Positions 8,966 to 18,223 of a stretch of DNA of 64,000 bases are shown one piece after another. How positions within the stretch are numbered: the stretch's first letter is position 1; every line of letters starts with the position of its first letter. The stretch comes from Actinomycetes bacterium (GTDB lineage Bacteria; Actinomycetota; Acidimicrobiia; Acidimicrobiales; RAAP-2): assembly GCA_021785695.1 (NCBI GenBank), contig JAJYEQ010000001.1:33321-97320 (forward strand). Reading direction: 5' to 3'. The position numbers were made by a program, and so were the translations under genes. The notes beneath the pieces are model-generated. The model did not search any database. It saw nothing but the letters and a program-made list of their open reading frames with translations, and was not told the DNA's origin.

Positions 8966-10567
8966 TCAGTTCGACGATATCGTTCGGAACCTCGCGGGGC
9001 AGACGGGGTAGACCCCGACCCGCGTGAAGCGTCGGCCTGCTCTCACACAGACGACCTTGTTCGGCGCCGGCCAGGCCGACACGGGAGTCGAGCGCCCGGT
9101 AGCGGCGAGCGCCGCAACCTCGACCCCGTAGGCGGTCGTCCGGTCCAGACCAAGGAACGTGCAGCTCGAGGTCGTCGTGCGCTCGACGAAGGAGGAGGGC
9201 GCGCCGATCCCGGTGAGCAGCGTGCACTGGTAGCCGCGCACTCCGGGCGAAGCCGACCACGTTGCACGCAGCCAACTCACCCCGCGAACGGCCGTGACGT
9301 CGAGCGGACCCGCGACCTGGGTGGACTGGGAGCCGAGGACCCACGCCTGGCCCACCACGCCTCCTTCTTGGACGTTACCGACCACGCCACCGGCGGCGCA
9401 GGTGCCGTTCGTCGGGCACGAGACGGCATTGAGTTGCGAACCTTGATTCACTCCGGTGGTCAACGAGGAGAGACCTGGAACCGATGAAGCGCTGCCCCAC
9501 GTCCCCGCCGACTCAGTCACGCTAAAGGACTGCAGGAGGGAGTTAGCGGCGTACGCGCCGCCCGCCTCGCAGTTCCCATCACTCGAGCACGACACCGAGT
9601 TCACCGCGGCGCCTCCCCCGGTGTTCAGGGTGCCCGCGACCATCTGGGCGCTTCCCCAGAACCCATTCACCTCGTTAGCGACGAAGGCCTGGTAGTTGAA
9701 CGAGTTGTCGACGTAGGACCCCCCGGCCACGCAGTTGCCGGCGCTCGGACACGACACCGAGTTCACCGCGGCGGATCCCCCGATGTTGTGGGTCTTCGCG
9801 ACCTCCTGAGCGCCTTGCCAGGCCCCGTTCACCTCATCGGCGACGAAGGCCTGGCGCTCGAACGAGCCATCAAGGTAGTACCCCCCGGCCGCGCAGTTCC
9901 CATCACTCGAGCACGACACGGAGTACACCTGGGCGGATCCCCCGCCATTCAGGTTTCCCGCGACCTTCTGGGCGCCTTGCCAGACCCCGCTCACCTCGTT
10001 AGCGACGAAGGCCTCGCCGTTGTACGAGATATCCGTGTAGGACCCAGCGGCCACGCAGTTCCCATCACTCGAGCACGACACGGAGCTCACCGCGGCGGAT
10101 CCCCCGCCATTCAGGTTTCCCGCGACCTTCTGGGCGCCTTGCCAGACCCCGCTCACCTCGTCGACGACGAAGGCCTGGTGGTCGCCCGAGTTGTCGACGT
10201 AGTACCCCCCGGCCACGCAGTTCCCATCACTCGAGCACGACACGGAGTTCACCTCCGCGTTTCCCCCGGTGTTGTGGGTCTTCGCGACCTCCTGGGCGCC
10301 TTGCCAGACCCCGCTCACCTCGTTAGCGACGAAGGCCTGGTTGTTGCCCGAGCCATCCTGGTAGTACCCCCCGGCCGCGCAGTTGCCGCCGCTCGAACAC
10401 GAGATCGACGACACGTTGGCGTTCGAACCCTGATTGAGCGACTCGAGCCCCGGCACCAACTGCGCCGCCGCGCTTGCTGCGCTCGCATTAGCGACCGGAA
10501 CCATCGACGCGACCAGCGCCACCAACCCCGTTATAAGGAGAACCGACCGCGTTCGTAAAGGATTCAT
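8966..10567 (-). CDS. Secreted repeat (propeller-like) protein with Fn3/Cys tail, paralogue 2
   Basis: A protein of 533 residues when started at the ATG equivalent to its neighbour's start. Signal peptide, last repeats and C-terminal Fn3 plus C-x15-C-P tail are nearly identical to paralogue 1, but it has about seven repeats instead of eight, and the middle ones differ (VSGVWQGAQKVAGNLNGGGS). Repeat number has therefore changed since duplication. TAGTCT lies 8 nt before the ATG, as in paralogue 1. An in-frame start two codons upstream is possible. Function unknown. Confidence 0.82.
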   Translation of the reverse strand: MNPLRTRSVLLITGLVALVASMVPVANASAASAAAQLVPGLESLNQGSNANVSSISCSSGGNCAAGGYYQDGSGNNQAFVANEVSGVWQGAQEVAKTHNTGGNAEVNSVSCSSDGNCVAGGYYVDNSGDHQAFVVDEVSGVWQGAQKVAGNLNGGGSAAVSSVSCSSDGNCVAAGSYTDISYNGEAFVANEVSGVWQGAQKVAGNLNGGGSAQVYSVSCSSDGNCAAGGYYLDGSFERQAFVADEVNGAWQGAQEVAKTHNIGGSAAVNSVSCPSAGNCVAGGSYVDNSFNYQAFVANEVNGFWGSAQMVAGTLNTGGGAAVNSVSCSSDGNCEAGGAYAANSLLQSFSVTESAGTWGSASSVPGLSSLTTGVNQGSQLNAVSCPTNGTCAAGGVVGNVQEGGVVGQAWVLGSQSTQVAGPLDVTAVRGVSWLRATWSASPGVRGYQCTLLTGIGAPSSFVERTTTSSCTFLGLDRTTAYGVEVAALAATGRSTPVSAWPAPNKVVCVRAGRRFTRVGVYPVCPARFRTISSN

Positions 10568-10604
10568 AATCACACAGACTATCTATCCACGATCATCCCT
10601 TCCA

Positions 10605-10840
10605 GCAAACGCGTTGACTCATCAGAAACCTCCGCGTCGTCCCAATCGTGGCCTCGCGGAAATCCCTCGGATGCTCGGGGCTGGTGACCTGGCAAGAACT
10701 CGCCGACGCGCGTTCGATGGAGCTCACGACGCGCCACGCCACGCCGTTTCCAAGAAGGCCGTTTCCAAAAATCGGCCGCCGCTTCCCAACGCGCCACCAC
10801 GTCGGAGAAGTCGCAGGTTCTCGACTCGCTATTCGAGTTA
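10605..10840. repeat. Direct repeat copy 3, diverged
   Basis: Upstream of paralogue 2. It matches copies 1 and 2 with substitutions and an insertion near 10735-10770, then similarity stops at about 10840 before the transposase relic. It marks the other border of the duplicated block. Confidence 0.7.
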
Positions 10841-10949
10841 ACGGGCGGGCATCGCGACTTCGCGCGCCCCGCACTGAAAGGCGTCGGTACGATCGCGCTG
10901 GCCCAGCCGTGTCGTGCGCGCCGCGCTCTCTCGCGAACCGCACGGTGGC

Positions 10950-11828
10950 TGGGGTGCTCGTGGGGACCCTCAGCCATTACTCGGTGGACCAGCGGCTCGC
11001 CTCGATGCTCGAGGTGCTCGAGGCGTTGCTGAGGCACGACGGCGACCTCGGTCTCCGCGACACCGACGCCGCCCTGCTGGTGGTCGTGAGTGCCGCGACC
11101 CCCGATCCTCCCCAGGTGCGTGAACGGGTGCGCCGGGGCCTCTAGGGATGCTCGCACACCAAGCCCGGGACGCTTCTCCAGAGTCAGACTCCCCTCCGCA
11201 CCGGGGCCGGGTCGACCGAGAACCCACCGAACTCTCTCGAGGCCGACCTGGTGGGCCGCGAGGGGACAACTCGAGCAGGAACTCTGGTGCACGCGGACCA
11301 TGGCCGACATCGCGACGGGCGGGACGGTCAACCGCTCGGTGAGGAACAATGCGGCAATCGGGGTGTTCGCGGCGATCGACGTCCCCCGACACGTTTCCCC
11401 TTTTCCCTGGCGGCATCGACCCGGACAATCCAAGCGAGTCCCTCAACGCCCACCTCGTCGACTACTGCTTGAGCCGCCAGATCACCTGCACCCGGTCGCG
11501 CTCGCCGACCAAGAGCGACGGCGCCCACGTCCGCCAGGAGAACTGGGACCACGTTCGCCCGCAGGTCGGCTCCCTGCGCCACGACACCAATCGCGAACTC
11601 GAACCTCTCGACCAGATCGGGGACCGTGACCCGCTGTTGACCAACTACCTCCTCGCTCGCCAGCAGCTCGTCGAGCAGCACCTTCACGGCACCAGGACCA
11701 CCATGCTTGGCGACCGCGCCCAGACCCCGATCAGCGCGCGCGCCTACGCCCTCTCTGATGGCGCTCGCGCGATGATGGACGGCGCGATCGCTGGCGGGCA
11801 GCTCGCCCCCCTCTGCGACCAGATGTAG
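10950..11828 (+). pseudogene. Decayed integrase-core (DDE) transposase
   Basis: Pieces of one transposase can be read in three plus-strand frames: ALLVVVSAATPDPPQVRERV, an in-frame TAG at 11143, then SHTKPGTLLQSQTPLRT and NSLEADLVGREG, then (frameshift near 11265) MADIATGGTVNRSVRNNAA, then (frameshift near 11410) GIDPDNPSESLNAHLVDYCL and DGAHVRQENW. From memory, the family reads D-VGH, GIDSDNGSEFIN and DGAHVEQKNW. Here the last catalytic Glu is Arg. These are usually annotated as ISNCY/IS481-like integrase-domain transposases. No terminal repeats were found. It is inactive. Confidence 0.75.
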
Positions 11829-11982
11829 AACCTCACCGCCGAGTTGGAGCACGAGTCACCCACCGAGGGACTGTCGCCCCTTTGGCAGGACAACCGAGCG
11901 TGCCACCGGCCCCTCCGCCCGGAGGTCACCGATGAGGCAACGCACCCATCCACGCGGAGGATGTGACGTGCGCCAGCCGGCC

Positions 11983-11988
11983 TACGCT
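11983..11988 (+). promoter_or_regulatory. TACGCT -10 deciding the glycosyltransferase start
   Basis: TACGCT ends 6 nt before ATG 11995, the spacing seen at many genes here, and suggests a leaderless mRNA starting at that ATG. The competing start GTG 11968 has GGAGG 7 nt upstream. Confidence 0.5.
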
Positions 11989-11994
11989 GCTCGG

Positions 11995-13011
11995 ATGCGC
12001 GTGGCCGTGGTGAGCTTCCGCCTGGGCGGGACCGACGGGGTCGCCATCGAGGCGGCCAAGTGGATCGGGGCCCTGCGGGCACTCGGCCACCAGGTGCGCA
12101 CCGTCGCGGGCGCCGGGCGCGCCGACGTGCTGGTCGCTGGGCTGGGGGCTGATGACGCGCACGGGCCCGCGCCCGCCGAGCTCGCCGCCGCCCTGGAGGG
12201 CTGCGCGCTGGTGGTCGTCGAGAACGTGGCCTCCCTGCCGCTCAACGAGGCGGCCCGCGACGCCCTCGAGGCGGCACTGGCGGGACGCCCGGCCCTCTTC
12301 CACCACCACGACCTGCCCTGGCAGCGCCCCGCACTGGCCCACCGGCGCGGTCCGCGTGCCGCGCCGCGCTGGGTGCACGTCACCATCAACGAGCGCTCGC
12401 GGGTCGAGTTGGCCGCGCGCGGGGTCCCCGCGACGACGCTCTACAACCACTTCGCCTGCGACCCGCCGCGGGGCCGACGCGCCGCGACCCGCGCCGCGCT
12501 CGGCGTGGGCCACGAGACCCTGGCCCTGCTGCCCTCGCGGGCCCTGGCGCGCAAGGACGTGGGCGCGGCCCTGGCGCTGGCCGGCGACCTCGGGGCCACG
12601 CTGTGGCTGCGCGGCCCGGCCGAGGACGGCTACGGCGCGCAGCTCGAGCGCCTCGTGGCGGCCAGTGCGGCACCGGTCGTGCGCGGTGCGGTGGGCTCGA
12701 TCCACGACGCCTACGCGGCCTGCGACCTGGTGGTCGTCTCGTCGACCTGGGAGGGCTTCGGCAACCCGGTGATCGAGTCGATCACCCACGAGCGCCCCCT
12801 CGCCGTGGCGCCCTACCCGGTGCTGGCCGAGCTGCGCGCCCTCGGCCTCGACCTGGTGGACCTGGGCGACCTGGCCGGGGTGGCCGACGCCGTGCGCACC
12901 GGGGACGCCGCACGCCTGGCGCACAACCGGGCCGTCGTGCGCCAACACATCGACCTGGCCGACCTGCCCGCGCGCCTCGCGCTCCTGGTCGCGGCCACCG
13001 GCGCTGGGTAG
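11995..13011 (+). CDS. Glycosyltransferase, GT4-like GT-B fold
   Basis: A protein of 338 residues. The N-terminus MRVAVVSFRLGGTDGV is a first strand and loop typical of GT-B enzymes. The donor-site E-x7-E motif is EGFGNPVIE (253-261), and VHVTINERSR fits the inter-domain region. It probably transfers a nucleotide-activated sugar to a cell-surface or small-molecule acceptor; substrate unknown. The ATG start fits the fold and a TACGCT-6-ATG promoter; GTG 11968 with GGAGG would add nine residues. The tetR-like gene follows closely. Confidence 0.8.
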   Translation: MRVAVVSFRLGGTDGVAIEAAKWIGALRALGHQVRTVAGAGRADVLVAGLGADDAHGPAPAELAAALEGCALVVVENVASLPLNEAARDALEAALAGRPALFHHHDLPWQRPALAHRRGPRAAPRWVHVTINERSRVELAARGVPATTLYNHFACDPPRGRRAATRAALGVGHETLALLPSRALARKDVGAALALAGDLGATLWLRGPAEDGYGAQLERLVAASAAPVVRGAVGSIHDAYAACDLVVVSSTWEGFGNPVIESITHERPLAVAPYPVLAELRALGLDLVDLGDLAGVADAVRTGDAARLAHNRAVVRQHIDLADLPARLALLVAATGAG

Positions 13012-13021
13012 TGTGGGACCC

Positions 13022-13630
13022 ATGCTCGCCGACAGCGGCCGTCCCCAGGTCGCCGAACGCCGCGCGCACCTGCTGGGCGTGGCGCGCGGGATCTTCGCGG
13101 AGCGTGGCTACCAGGCCACCACCATGGACGACGTGGCGCGCGCCGCCGGGTTCACCAAGCCGATCCTCTACCAGTACTTCGACTCCAAGGCCGCCCTCTA
13201 CCGCGAGATCGTCGCCGACCTGGCCGACCGGCTGCTGGCCCGCCTGGGCGCGGCGGTGGCCACCTCCGAGAACCCGCGGGCGCGCCTGGAGCTGGCGCTG
13301 CGCGCCTACTTCGTGACCGTGGTCGAGGAGACCGACGCCTTCCGGATCCTCTTCATCCATCACCACAACGGCGACACCGTGCGCGAGCTGCGCCGCCTGG
13401 AGCGCGGCCTGGTCTCGTTCCTGGAGCCCTACATCAACGCCAAGGTGTCCGACGAGCACCGCCGCCAGCTGGCCGGCGGCATCGTGGGACTGGCCGAGGG
13501 CGTGGCCACCACCTGGATCGTCCAGCGCGAGCAGCAGGGCCGACCCGCCCTGGACCCGGGTGAGGCCGACCAGCTGGCCGCGCGCGCGGCCACCCTGGCC
13601 TGGGGCGGCCTGCGCGCCGTCCACGACTGA
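13022..13630 (+). CDS. TetR/AcrR-family transcriptional regulator
   Basis: A protein of 202 residues. The N-terminal helix-turn-helix reads ARGIFAERGYQATTMDDVAR then FTKPILYQYFDSKAALYREI, classic TetR. The C-terminal ligand domain contains FRILFIHHHNGD. TAGTGT ends 7 nt before the ATG and overlaps the stop codon of the glycosyltransferase, so it may have its own leaderless promoter despite the tight spacing. An upstream GTG (13013) is possible. The target genes are not evident. Confidence 0.87.
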   Translation: MLADSGRPQVAERRAHLLGVARGIFAERGYQATTMDDVARAAGFTKPILYQYFDSKAALYREIVADLADRLLARLGAAVATSENPRARLELALRAYFVTVVEETDAFRILFIHHHNGDTVRELRRLERGLVSFLEPYINAKVSDEHRRQLAGGIVGLAEGVATTWIVQREQQGRPALDPGEADQLAARAATLAWGGLRAVHD

Positions 13631-13631
13631 C

Positions 13632-14150
13632 TCAGCGCGCGACGAGGTCGCCCGCGAGGTCCCAGAGGCGGCGCGCCGCGCGCTCGTAGGCGCGGGCGTC
13701 GCCGCCGGCCGGATCGGCGACGTCAAAGGCGCTGGACGGCTCGCGCGACGCGAGGTCCCGCGTGATGGCCGCGAGGTCCCCCGGCTCGGCCAGCAGTTGG
13801 GCCAGGCTGGCCACGCGCCCGGCCGCCTCGGGGTAGGCGCGGCGCAGCGCGCGCACCTGGTCGGCCTCGACGGCGACCACGAGGTCGGCCCACGCGACGA
13901 GGTCGGCGTCGAGTCCCTGGCTGCGATGCGCCCGCAGGGCCCGGTCAGGCAGTCCCGTCACCGCGGCCCAGGCCGCCAAGGTGCGGGCGCTCACGGCCTG
14001 CCCGCCACTGGCGTGGGTCCCGGCGCTGCGCGTCCGCCACGCGGGGTCCCGGGCCTCCACCATGGCGGCCAGGAGCGGTGAGCGCGCGACGTTGCCCGTG
14101 CACACGGCGAGCAGTCGGTGTCCGGGGCGGCGGGTCGCGGTGCTGGTCAC
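13632..14150 (-). CDS. Low-molecular-weight protein-tyrosine phosphatase
   Basis: A protein of 172 residues. The P-loop is CTGNVARS (C17 to S24), the CX5R(S) motif of LMW phosphatases and related arsenate reductases, and FDVADPAG (142-149) supplies the general-acid Asp-Pro. It removes phosphate from protein tyrosines, often in capsule or exopolysaccharide control, which would suit the glycosyltransferase nearby. TAGTCT lies 7 nt before the GTG start. It converges on the tetR-like gene with one base between the stop codons. Confidence 0.85.
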   Translation of the reverse strand: MTSTATRRPGHRLLAVCTGNVARSPLLAAMVEARDPAWRTRSAGTHASGGQAVSARTLAAWAAVTGLPDRALRAHRSQGLDADLVAWADLVVAVEADQVRALRRAYPEAAGRVASLAQLLAEPGDLAAITRDLASREPSSAFDVADPAGGDARAYERAARRLWDLAGDLVAR

Positions 14151-14385
14151 GGGGCCGAGACTAGCCAGCGACCTCGTGCCCCGCGCTGTGGTCCGCGAGG
14201 CGCGGCGCGAGAGCGCAGCGGGTCGTGTGCCCCTGGTGCTGGGGCCGTGCTCGCCCGGCCGGCGACGGGGCGCGCGCCCGGAGTGCTGGCGTCGCCGGGG
14301 CCGGTCGGCCCCGCCGCCCCGCGGCCTCCACATTTCGAACGTCATTCGCCTGGCGGGGCGCTCGGCGCGCGCTACGTTGCCCCTC

Positions 14386-15510
14386 GTGCCATCTGTCCCC
14401 GGCTGTGTCGGCCGCACGGCCCGGCGACGAGAGCGTCGCGATTCCTCCACGCCGCCGCCGCGCGGGACCCCGCCCCGGCGCGGCCCGGCACTCGGCGCGC
14501 TCGTGACCTGCGCCACGCTGGCGGTGGCCTTCTCCGGTCCGGTGGGCGCCTCGGGGTCCCCTGACAGCACCACCACCACGTCGACGATCCCCGGGACCAC
14601 GACGTCAACCCCTCCGGGAACGACGACGACGTCAACGGTCCCCGGTTCCACCACGACGTCAACCACTCTGGGAACGACGACGACGTCGACGACCGTGCGC
14701 CCCGCGCGTCCCGTCGCACGCCCGCCCACCCCTCCTCGGTCGAGCGCCTGTGATCACAACCCCTTCGCGTCTCCAGCGGTCCGCGCGTTCCTGGCCTCGC
14801 GCGTCGGCTCGATCACCGCGGGGATCTACTGTCCCGCCACCGGCACCACCTATCTGTACCGACCGGGAGTCCTCCAGATCACCGCCTCGATCGTCAAGAT
14901 CGACATCTTGGCCACGCTGCTGCACGAGGACCAGGTCGATCACGGGAGCCTGAGCCCGGCGGTGCGTGAGGCCGCCACAACCATGATCGAGCAGTCCGAC
15001 AACGCGACCGCCCAGATGCTCTGGAACGACATCGGCGGCTTCGGACTGTCGACGAACTGGCGGGGCACGGGCGGCTACTACGCCATCAGCGCCTTCAACG
15101 CGCTGGTCGGCATGCGTCAGAGCGTGACGTCCTGGGGGTGGGGAACGATGCTGACCACGCCGGCCGACTACCTCCGGCTCTTGCGCGCGATCTGGCTGCC
15201 CGGGCGCCTCCTGGACCCGGCGTCCGCCCAGGTCGAGCGCCAGCTGATGGAGGACGTGATTCCCGCGCAGCGCTTCGGCGTGCCCGCGGGCGTGCCGGCT
15301 GACGCCATCGTCGGCGTCAAGGACGGCTGGCTCCCCGACGCGAGCGGCGGCTGGCAGATCAACAGCGCCGGCTACGTGCACCGGGGATCGACGACGTACC
15401 TCGCCGTGCTGATGAGCGCGGGAGATCCCACCGAGACCTACGGCATCGCTACGCTGAGCGGTCTGGGCGATCTCCTGTGGCGACTCGAGAGCCGCGCACC
15501 ACGGACCTGA
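14386..15510 (+). CDS. Secreted serine beta-lactamase-fold protein with Thr-rich linker
   Basis: A protein of 374 residues. An arginine-rich N-region and hydrophobic core (about 34-52) form a signal peptide, followed by a Thr/Ser/Pro linker (61-103). The domain has SIVK (168-171), SDN (204-206) and a KDG triad (312-314), the three motifs of class A beta-lactamase and penicillin-binding folds. The class A Glu166-type loop is not evident, so a beta-lactamase activity is not assured; a cell-wall peptidase or inactive relative is as likely. TACGTT lies 7 nt before the GTG, favouring this start. Confidence 0.78.
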   Translation: MPSVPGCVGRTARRRERRDSSTPPPRGTPPRRGPALGALVTCATLAVAFSGPVGASGSPDSTTTTSTIPGTTTSTPPGTTTTSTVPGSTTTSTTLGTTTTSTTVRPARPVARPPTPPRSSACDHNPFASPAVRAFLASRVGSITAGIYCPATGTTYLYRPGVLQITASIVKIDILATLLHEDQVDHGSLSPAVREAATTMIEQSDNATAQMLWNDIGGFGLSTNWRGTGGYYAISAFNALVGMRQSVTSWGWGTMLTTPADYLRLLRAIWLPGRLLDPASAQVERQLMEDVIPAQRFGVPAGVPADAIVGVKDGWLPDASGGWQINSAGYVHRGSTTYLAVLMSAGDPTETYGIATLSGLGDLLWRLESRAPRT

Positions 15511-15561
15511 GGCCGGCCGGGGCCAGCCCCGACGAGAGCCCGCCGACGCTGAGGGACGGTC

Positions 15562-16953
15562 CTAGTCGGTCGCGTGCCATCCCCGCGGGCAGCGCGATCC
15601 GGGTGAGGCGTAGTGGCGCGTGGCCGTGCCGCGCGCGCACGTGAGCCCCGGCGCGGGCGCGAACGCCTCGGACGTCAGGGGCGCCGAGGTGCCGTATCCC
15701 GAGATGACCTCGACGCCGAAGACGGTGTAGAGCGACAGGCCGCTAAAGGAGCACGACGTCGTGGTGGTCCCCACGGCGAACCCCGCCGGGTCGTGGAAAC
15801 CCTGGAGCAGGACGCAGCGGTAGGGCGCCGTTCCCCCCTGCCAGGTGGCGCTCAGCGTGCCCCCGGTGCGCACCGCCGACACGTCCTGGGCCGGCGCTAC
15901 CGACACGACCTGGGCCGGCGTTGGGGTGGCGAGCGCCAGGGCGACGATGCTCTGCCCGTCGTAGTTGCCCACGTAGAGCACGTTGTTCACGACGGCCAGG
16001 GGCTGGGGTCCGTTGACCGCCGGCGTCGAGGAGTCGGCCACGTCGATCAACTCGCCGTTGGTGAACGTCGCGGGCATGGCGGTCGCTTCGACCTGGGCCA
16101 GCTGGGCGGCGCTCACCTCCACAATCGTCACCCCGTTGGCACTGTCACTGTTGTAGTCGCCGCTGTAGAGGTTCCCGGCCGCGTCGAACGCCAGCCCGGT
16201 GAGGCCCCCGGACCCATCGTTCCCCCAGTCGACGACCACCTGGGCCCCGGCGCCGATCGTCACCGGGGCGTTCAGGGCTTGCAGGGTCGACGCCGTGATC
16301 TCGAGGATCAGATCGTCCCCCTTGTCGACGACGAACAGGTTCCCGCTGGCGTCAAAGGCGATCTGCTGGAGGTTCCCGAATTGGTAGGTCGTCAGAACGG
16401 TCGTCACGGCGTCAGTGGACAGATTGACCTGGTAGAGAGTTCCGTTGCTTTGGTCGGCCACGTAGAGGTCCTGCCCGTTGGGACTCAGCACCAGGCCCGC
16501 GAGGTAGTTCCACGGGGGATTATTATTCGTCACTGGCAGCGCCGTGGCCGTGGCGCTGCCCGGCGTGAGCTCCCAGATCGTCGCGTCCGAGCTGGAGGTG
16601 AAGTAGATCGTGCCGTCGGTCGCGACGGCGATGCCCGCGTCGCTCTCATACGGGGACGCCACCGTGGTCGTCAGGGGTGCCGGCAACGGCGCCACCGGTA
16701 CGCCGGCTGCCGCCTGAGCGAGCTGGGACGCGCTGAAGTCGAGGAGGGAGCCAGGTCCCGACCCGGTGTAGGCGTAGCTGAGCATGCCCCCCCGGCCGTC
16801 GGGCGCCAGGCCGTAGGACCGCCCGATCCCGTTCGCCACGGTGTACCACTGGTTGAGTTGGGTCGCGGTCTGGGCCCCGGCACTCGCCGGGAAGCTCAAG
16901 GCCAGCGCCGCCGCGCCCACTGACCAGGTCAGAAGCCTCCGAAGTCGCACCAT
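15562..16953 (-). CDS. Secreted NHL-like propeller protein with Fn3/Cys tail
   Basis: A protein of 463 residues. Signal peptide (MVRLRRLLTW...ASAGA). The body has NHL/SMP-30-like strands: GLAPDGRGG, IAVATDGTIYFTSS, LVLSPNGQDLYVAD, IAFDASGNLFVVD, LAFDAAGNLYSGD, about six blades. The C-terminus repeats the Fn3-like module with C-x20-C and the tail C-x15-C-P seen in four other proteins here. AGGAGA precedes the ATG at good spacing. Probably an exported binding or scaffold protein; ligand unknown. Confidence 0.82.
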   Translation of the reverse strand: MVRLRRLLTWSVGAAALALSFPASAGAQTATQLNQWYTVANGIGRSYGLAPDGRGGMLSYAYTGSGPGSLLDFSASQLAQAAAGVPVAPLPAPLTTTVASPYESDAGIAVATDGTIYFTSSSDATIWELTPGSATATALPVTNNNPPWNYLAGLVLSPNGQDLYVADQSNGTLYQVNLSTDAVTTVLTTYQFGNLQQIAFDASGNLFVVDKGDDLILEITASTLQALNAPVTIGAGAQVVVDWGNDGSGGLTGLAFDAAGNLYSGDYNSDSANGVTIVEVSAAQLAQVEATAMPATFTNGELIDVADSSTPAVNGPQPLAVVNNVLYVGNYDGQSIVALALATPTPAQVVSVAPAQDVSAVRTGGTLSATWQGGTAPYRCVLLQGFHDPAGFAVGTTTTSCSFSGLSLYTVFGVEVISGYGTSAPLTSEAFAPAPGLTCARGTATRHYASPGSRCPRGWHATD

Positions 16954-17317
16954 GGGGGGATCTCCTGACCATCTCGTTAACGCACTGGCCACAATGCTAG
17001 AACAAACTTCCCGGCCGATGTGTCTCCGCTATCGCCCCGCTCCAGAGGTCGTCACCACAGCGCGCCCGCGCGGTGGCACGCGTCGACATGCACACCCCGC
17101 TCTCCGTAGCCGCCCCGGCCACTCTCGCATCGCCCCGTGAGGCGTACGCCGCGGGCCGCGCGGGAGACGCGCCGGGCAACCGGGCGACCCGGCGTGGCGC
17201 GACGATCCCCGGACGATCGTCGTCGTGGCTGGCGACGAGCCCGAGGGCCCGGGACGACTGATCTCGCGGGGCGCGCCACCGGCGGTCGCGCCACCCCGAC
17301 CCTGCTACCGTCCTGGC
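16954..17317. other. Divergent intergenic region, no gene seen
   Basis: Separates the NHL-like gene (minus) from the LysR gene (plus). Reading frames here lack coding character. Only the LysR -10 at its right end stands out. Confidence 0.5.
17306..17311 (+). promoter_or_regulatory. TACCGT -10 of the LysR gene
   Basis: TACCGT ends 6 nt before GTG 17318, consistent with a leaderless start. No clear -35. Confidence 0.45.
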
Positions 17318-18223
17318 GTGGAGACCCGACGGGGGCCGCTCGACGTCGGCTCGCTGCACCTGCTGGTGGCGCTCGCCCAGGCCGGCTCGCTCCGGGCCGC
17401 GGCGGCCCAGCGCGGCCTCAGCGAGCCGGCGGCCAGTCGCCGTCTGCGCGACCTCGAGGCCCAACTCGGGCTGCTCCTCGTGGAGCGCTCGCCGCGCGGG
17501 AGCCGCCTGACCCCCGCGGGCACCGCCGTCGTGGGCTGGGCCGCCCGCGTGCTCGACGCCCTGGGAGACCTCGACCGCGGCGCCGCGGCGCTGCGGGCCG
17601 GGAGCGCCTCGCAGCTGCGCATCGCGGCCAGCCTCACGGTGGCCGAGTACCTGCTGCCCGGGTGGCTGGCCGCGCCGGCCCTGGAGGGCGTCGCGGTGGC
17701 CCTGCGCATGGCCAACTCGGCCGAGGTGCCCACACTGCTGCTCTCCTCGCGCGTCGAGCTCGGGTTCGTCGAGGGGGCCAGCGCCCCGCCCGGCCTCCAG
17801 GGGCGCACCGTGTGGCGCGACCGCCTGGCCGTCGTGGTGGCCCCGGGCCACCCGTGGGCCAGGCGGCGCACGCCGCTAACCCCCGAGCACCTGAGCGAGG
17901 TCGCGTTGATCAGCCGCGAGCCGGGCTCGGGCACCCGCCAGGTGCTCGACCGGGCCCTGGCCGAGCGCGGGGTCGCCGCGCGCATCCAGCCCGAGCTGGC
18001 CTCGACGACGGCCATCAAGGCCTCGGCCATGGCCGGGCTCGGCCCGGCCGTGCTCAGCCGGCTGACCGTCGAGTCCGAGCTGGCCGAGCGGCGCCTGGTC
18101 GAGGTCCCGGTCGCCGGGCTGCGCCTGGAGCGGGCCATCCGCGCCCTGTGGCGCCGCGAGGGCGCGCTCGCCGAGCCCGCCCGGCGCCTGCTCGCCGCGA
18201 TCCCCGCCCTACGGGCGGGCTGA
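17318..18223 (+). CDS. LysR-family transcriptional regulator
   Basis: A protein of 301 residues. N-terminal winged helix: LDVGSLHLLVALAQAGSLRA, then LSEPAASRRLRDLEAQLG and LLVERSPRGSRLTPAG, the LysR HTH. The C-terminal substrate-binding domain includes LRIAASLTVAEYLLPGWL. LysR regulators usually bind beside a divergent target, but the left neighbour is a secreted protein about 360 bp away, so no clear target. GTG is chosen because of the -10 spacing and the family N-terminus. Its 3' end overlaps the convergent PAP2 gene by 15 bp. Confidence 0.9.
   Translation: METRRGPLDVGSLHLLVALAQAGSLRAAAAQRGLSEPAASRRLRDLEAQLGLLLVERSPRGSRLTPAGTAVVGWAARVLDALGDLDRGAAALRAGSASQLRIAASLTVAEYLLPGWLAAPALEGVAVALRMANSAEVPTLLLSSRVELGFVEGASAPPGLQGRTVWRDRLAVVVAPGHPWARRRTPLTPEHLSEVALISREPGSGTRQVLDRALAERGVAARIQPELASTTAIKASAMAGLGPAVLSRLTVESELAERRLVEVPVAGLRLERAIRALWRREGALAEPARRLLAAIPALRAG

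Noticed and set aside
10579..11433. Minus-strand frame of 284 codons upstream of paralogue 2
   Set aside because: Most of it is antisense to the transposase relic. Only its last ~25 codons recur in the other spacer, which is reported as a separate observation.
14386..15510. Calling the secreted serine protein an antibiotic-resistance beta-lactamase
   Set aside because: SxxK, SDN and a KxG-type triad are present, but the deacylating Glu loop of class A enzymes is not visible.
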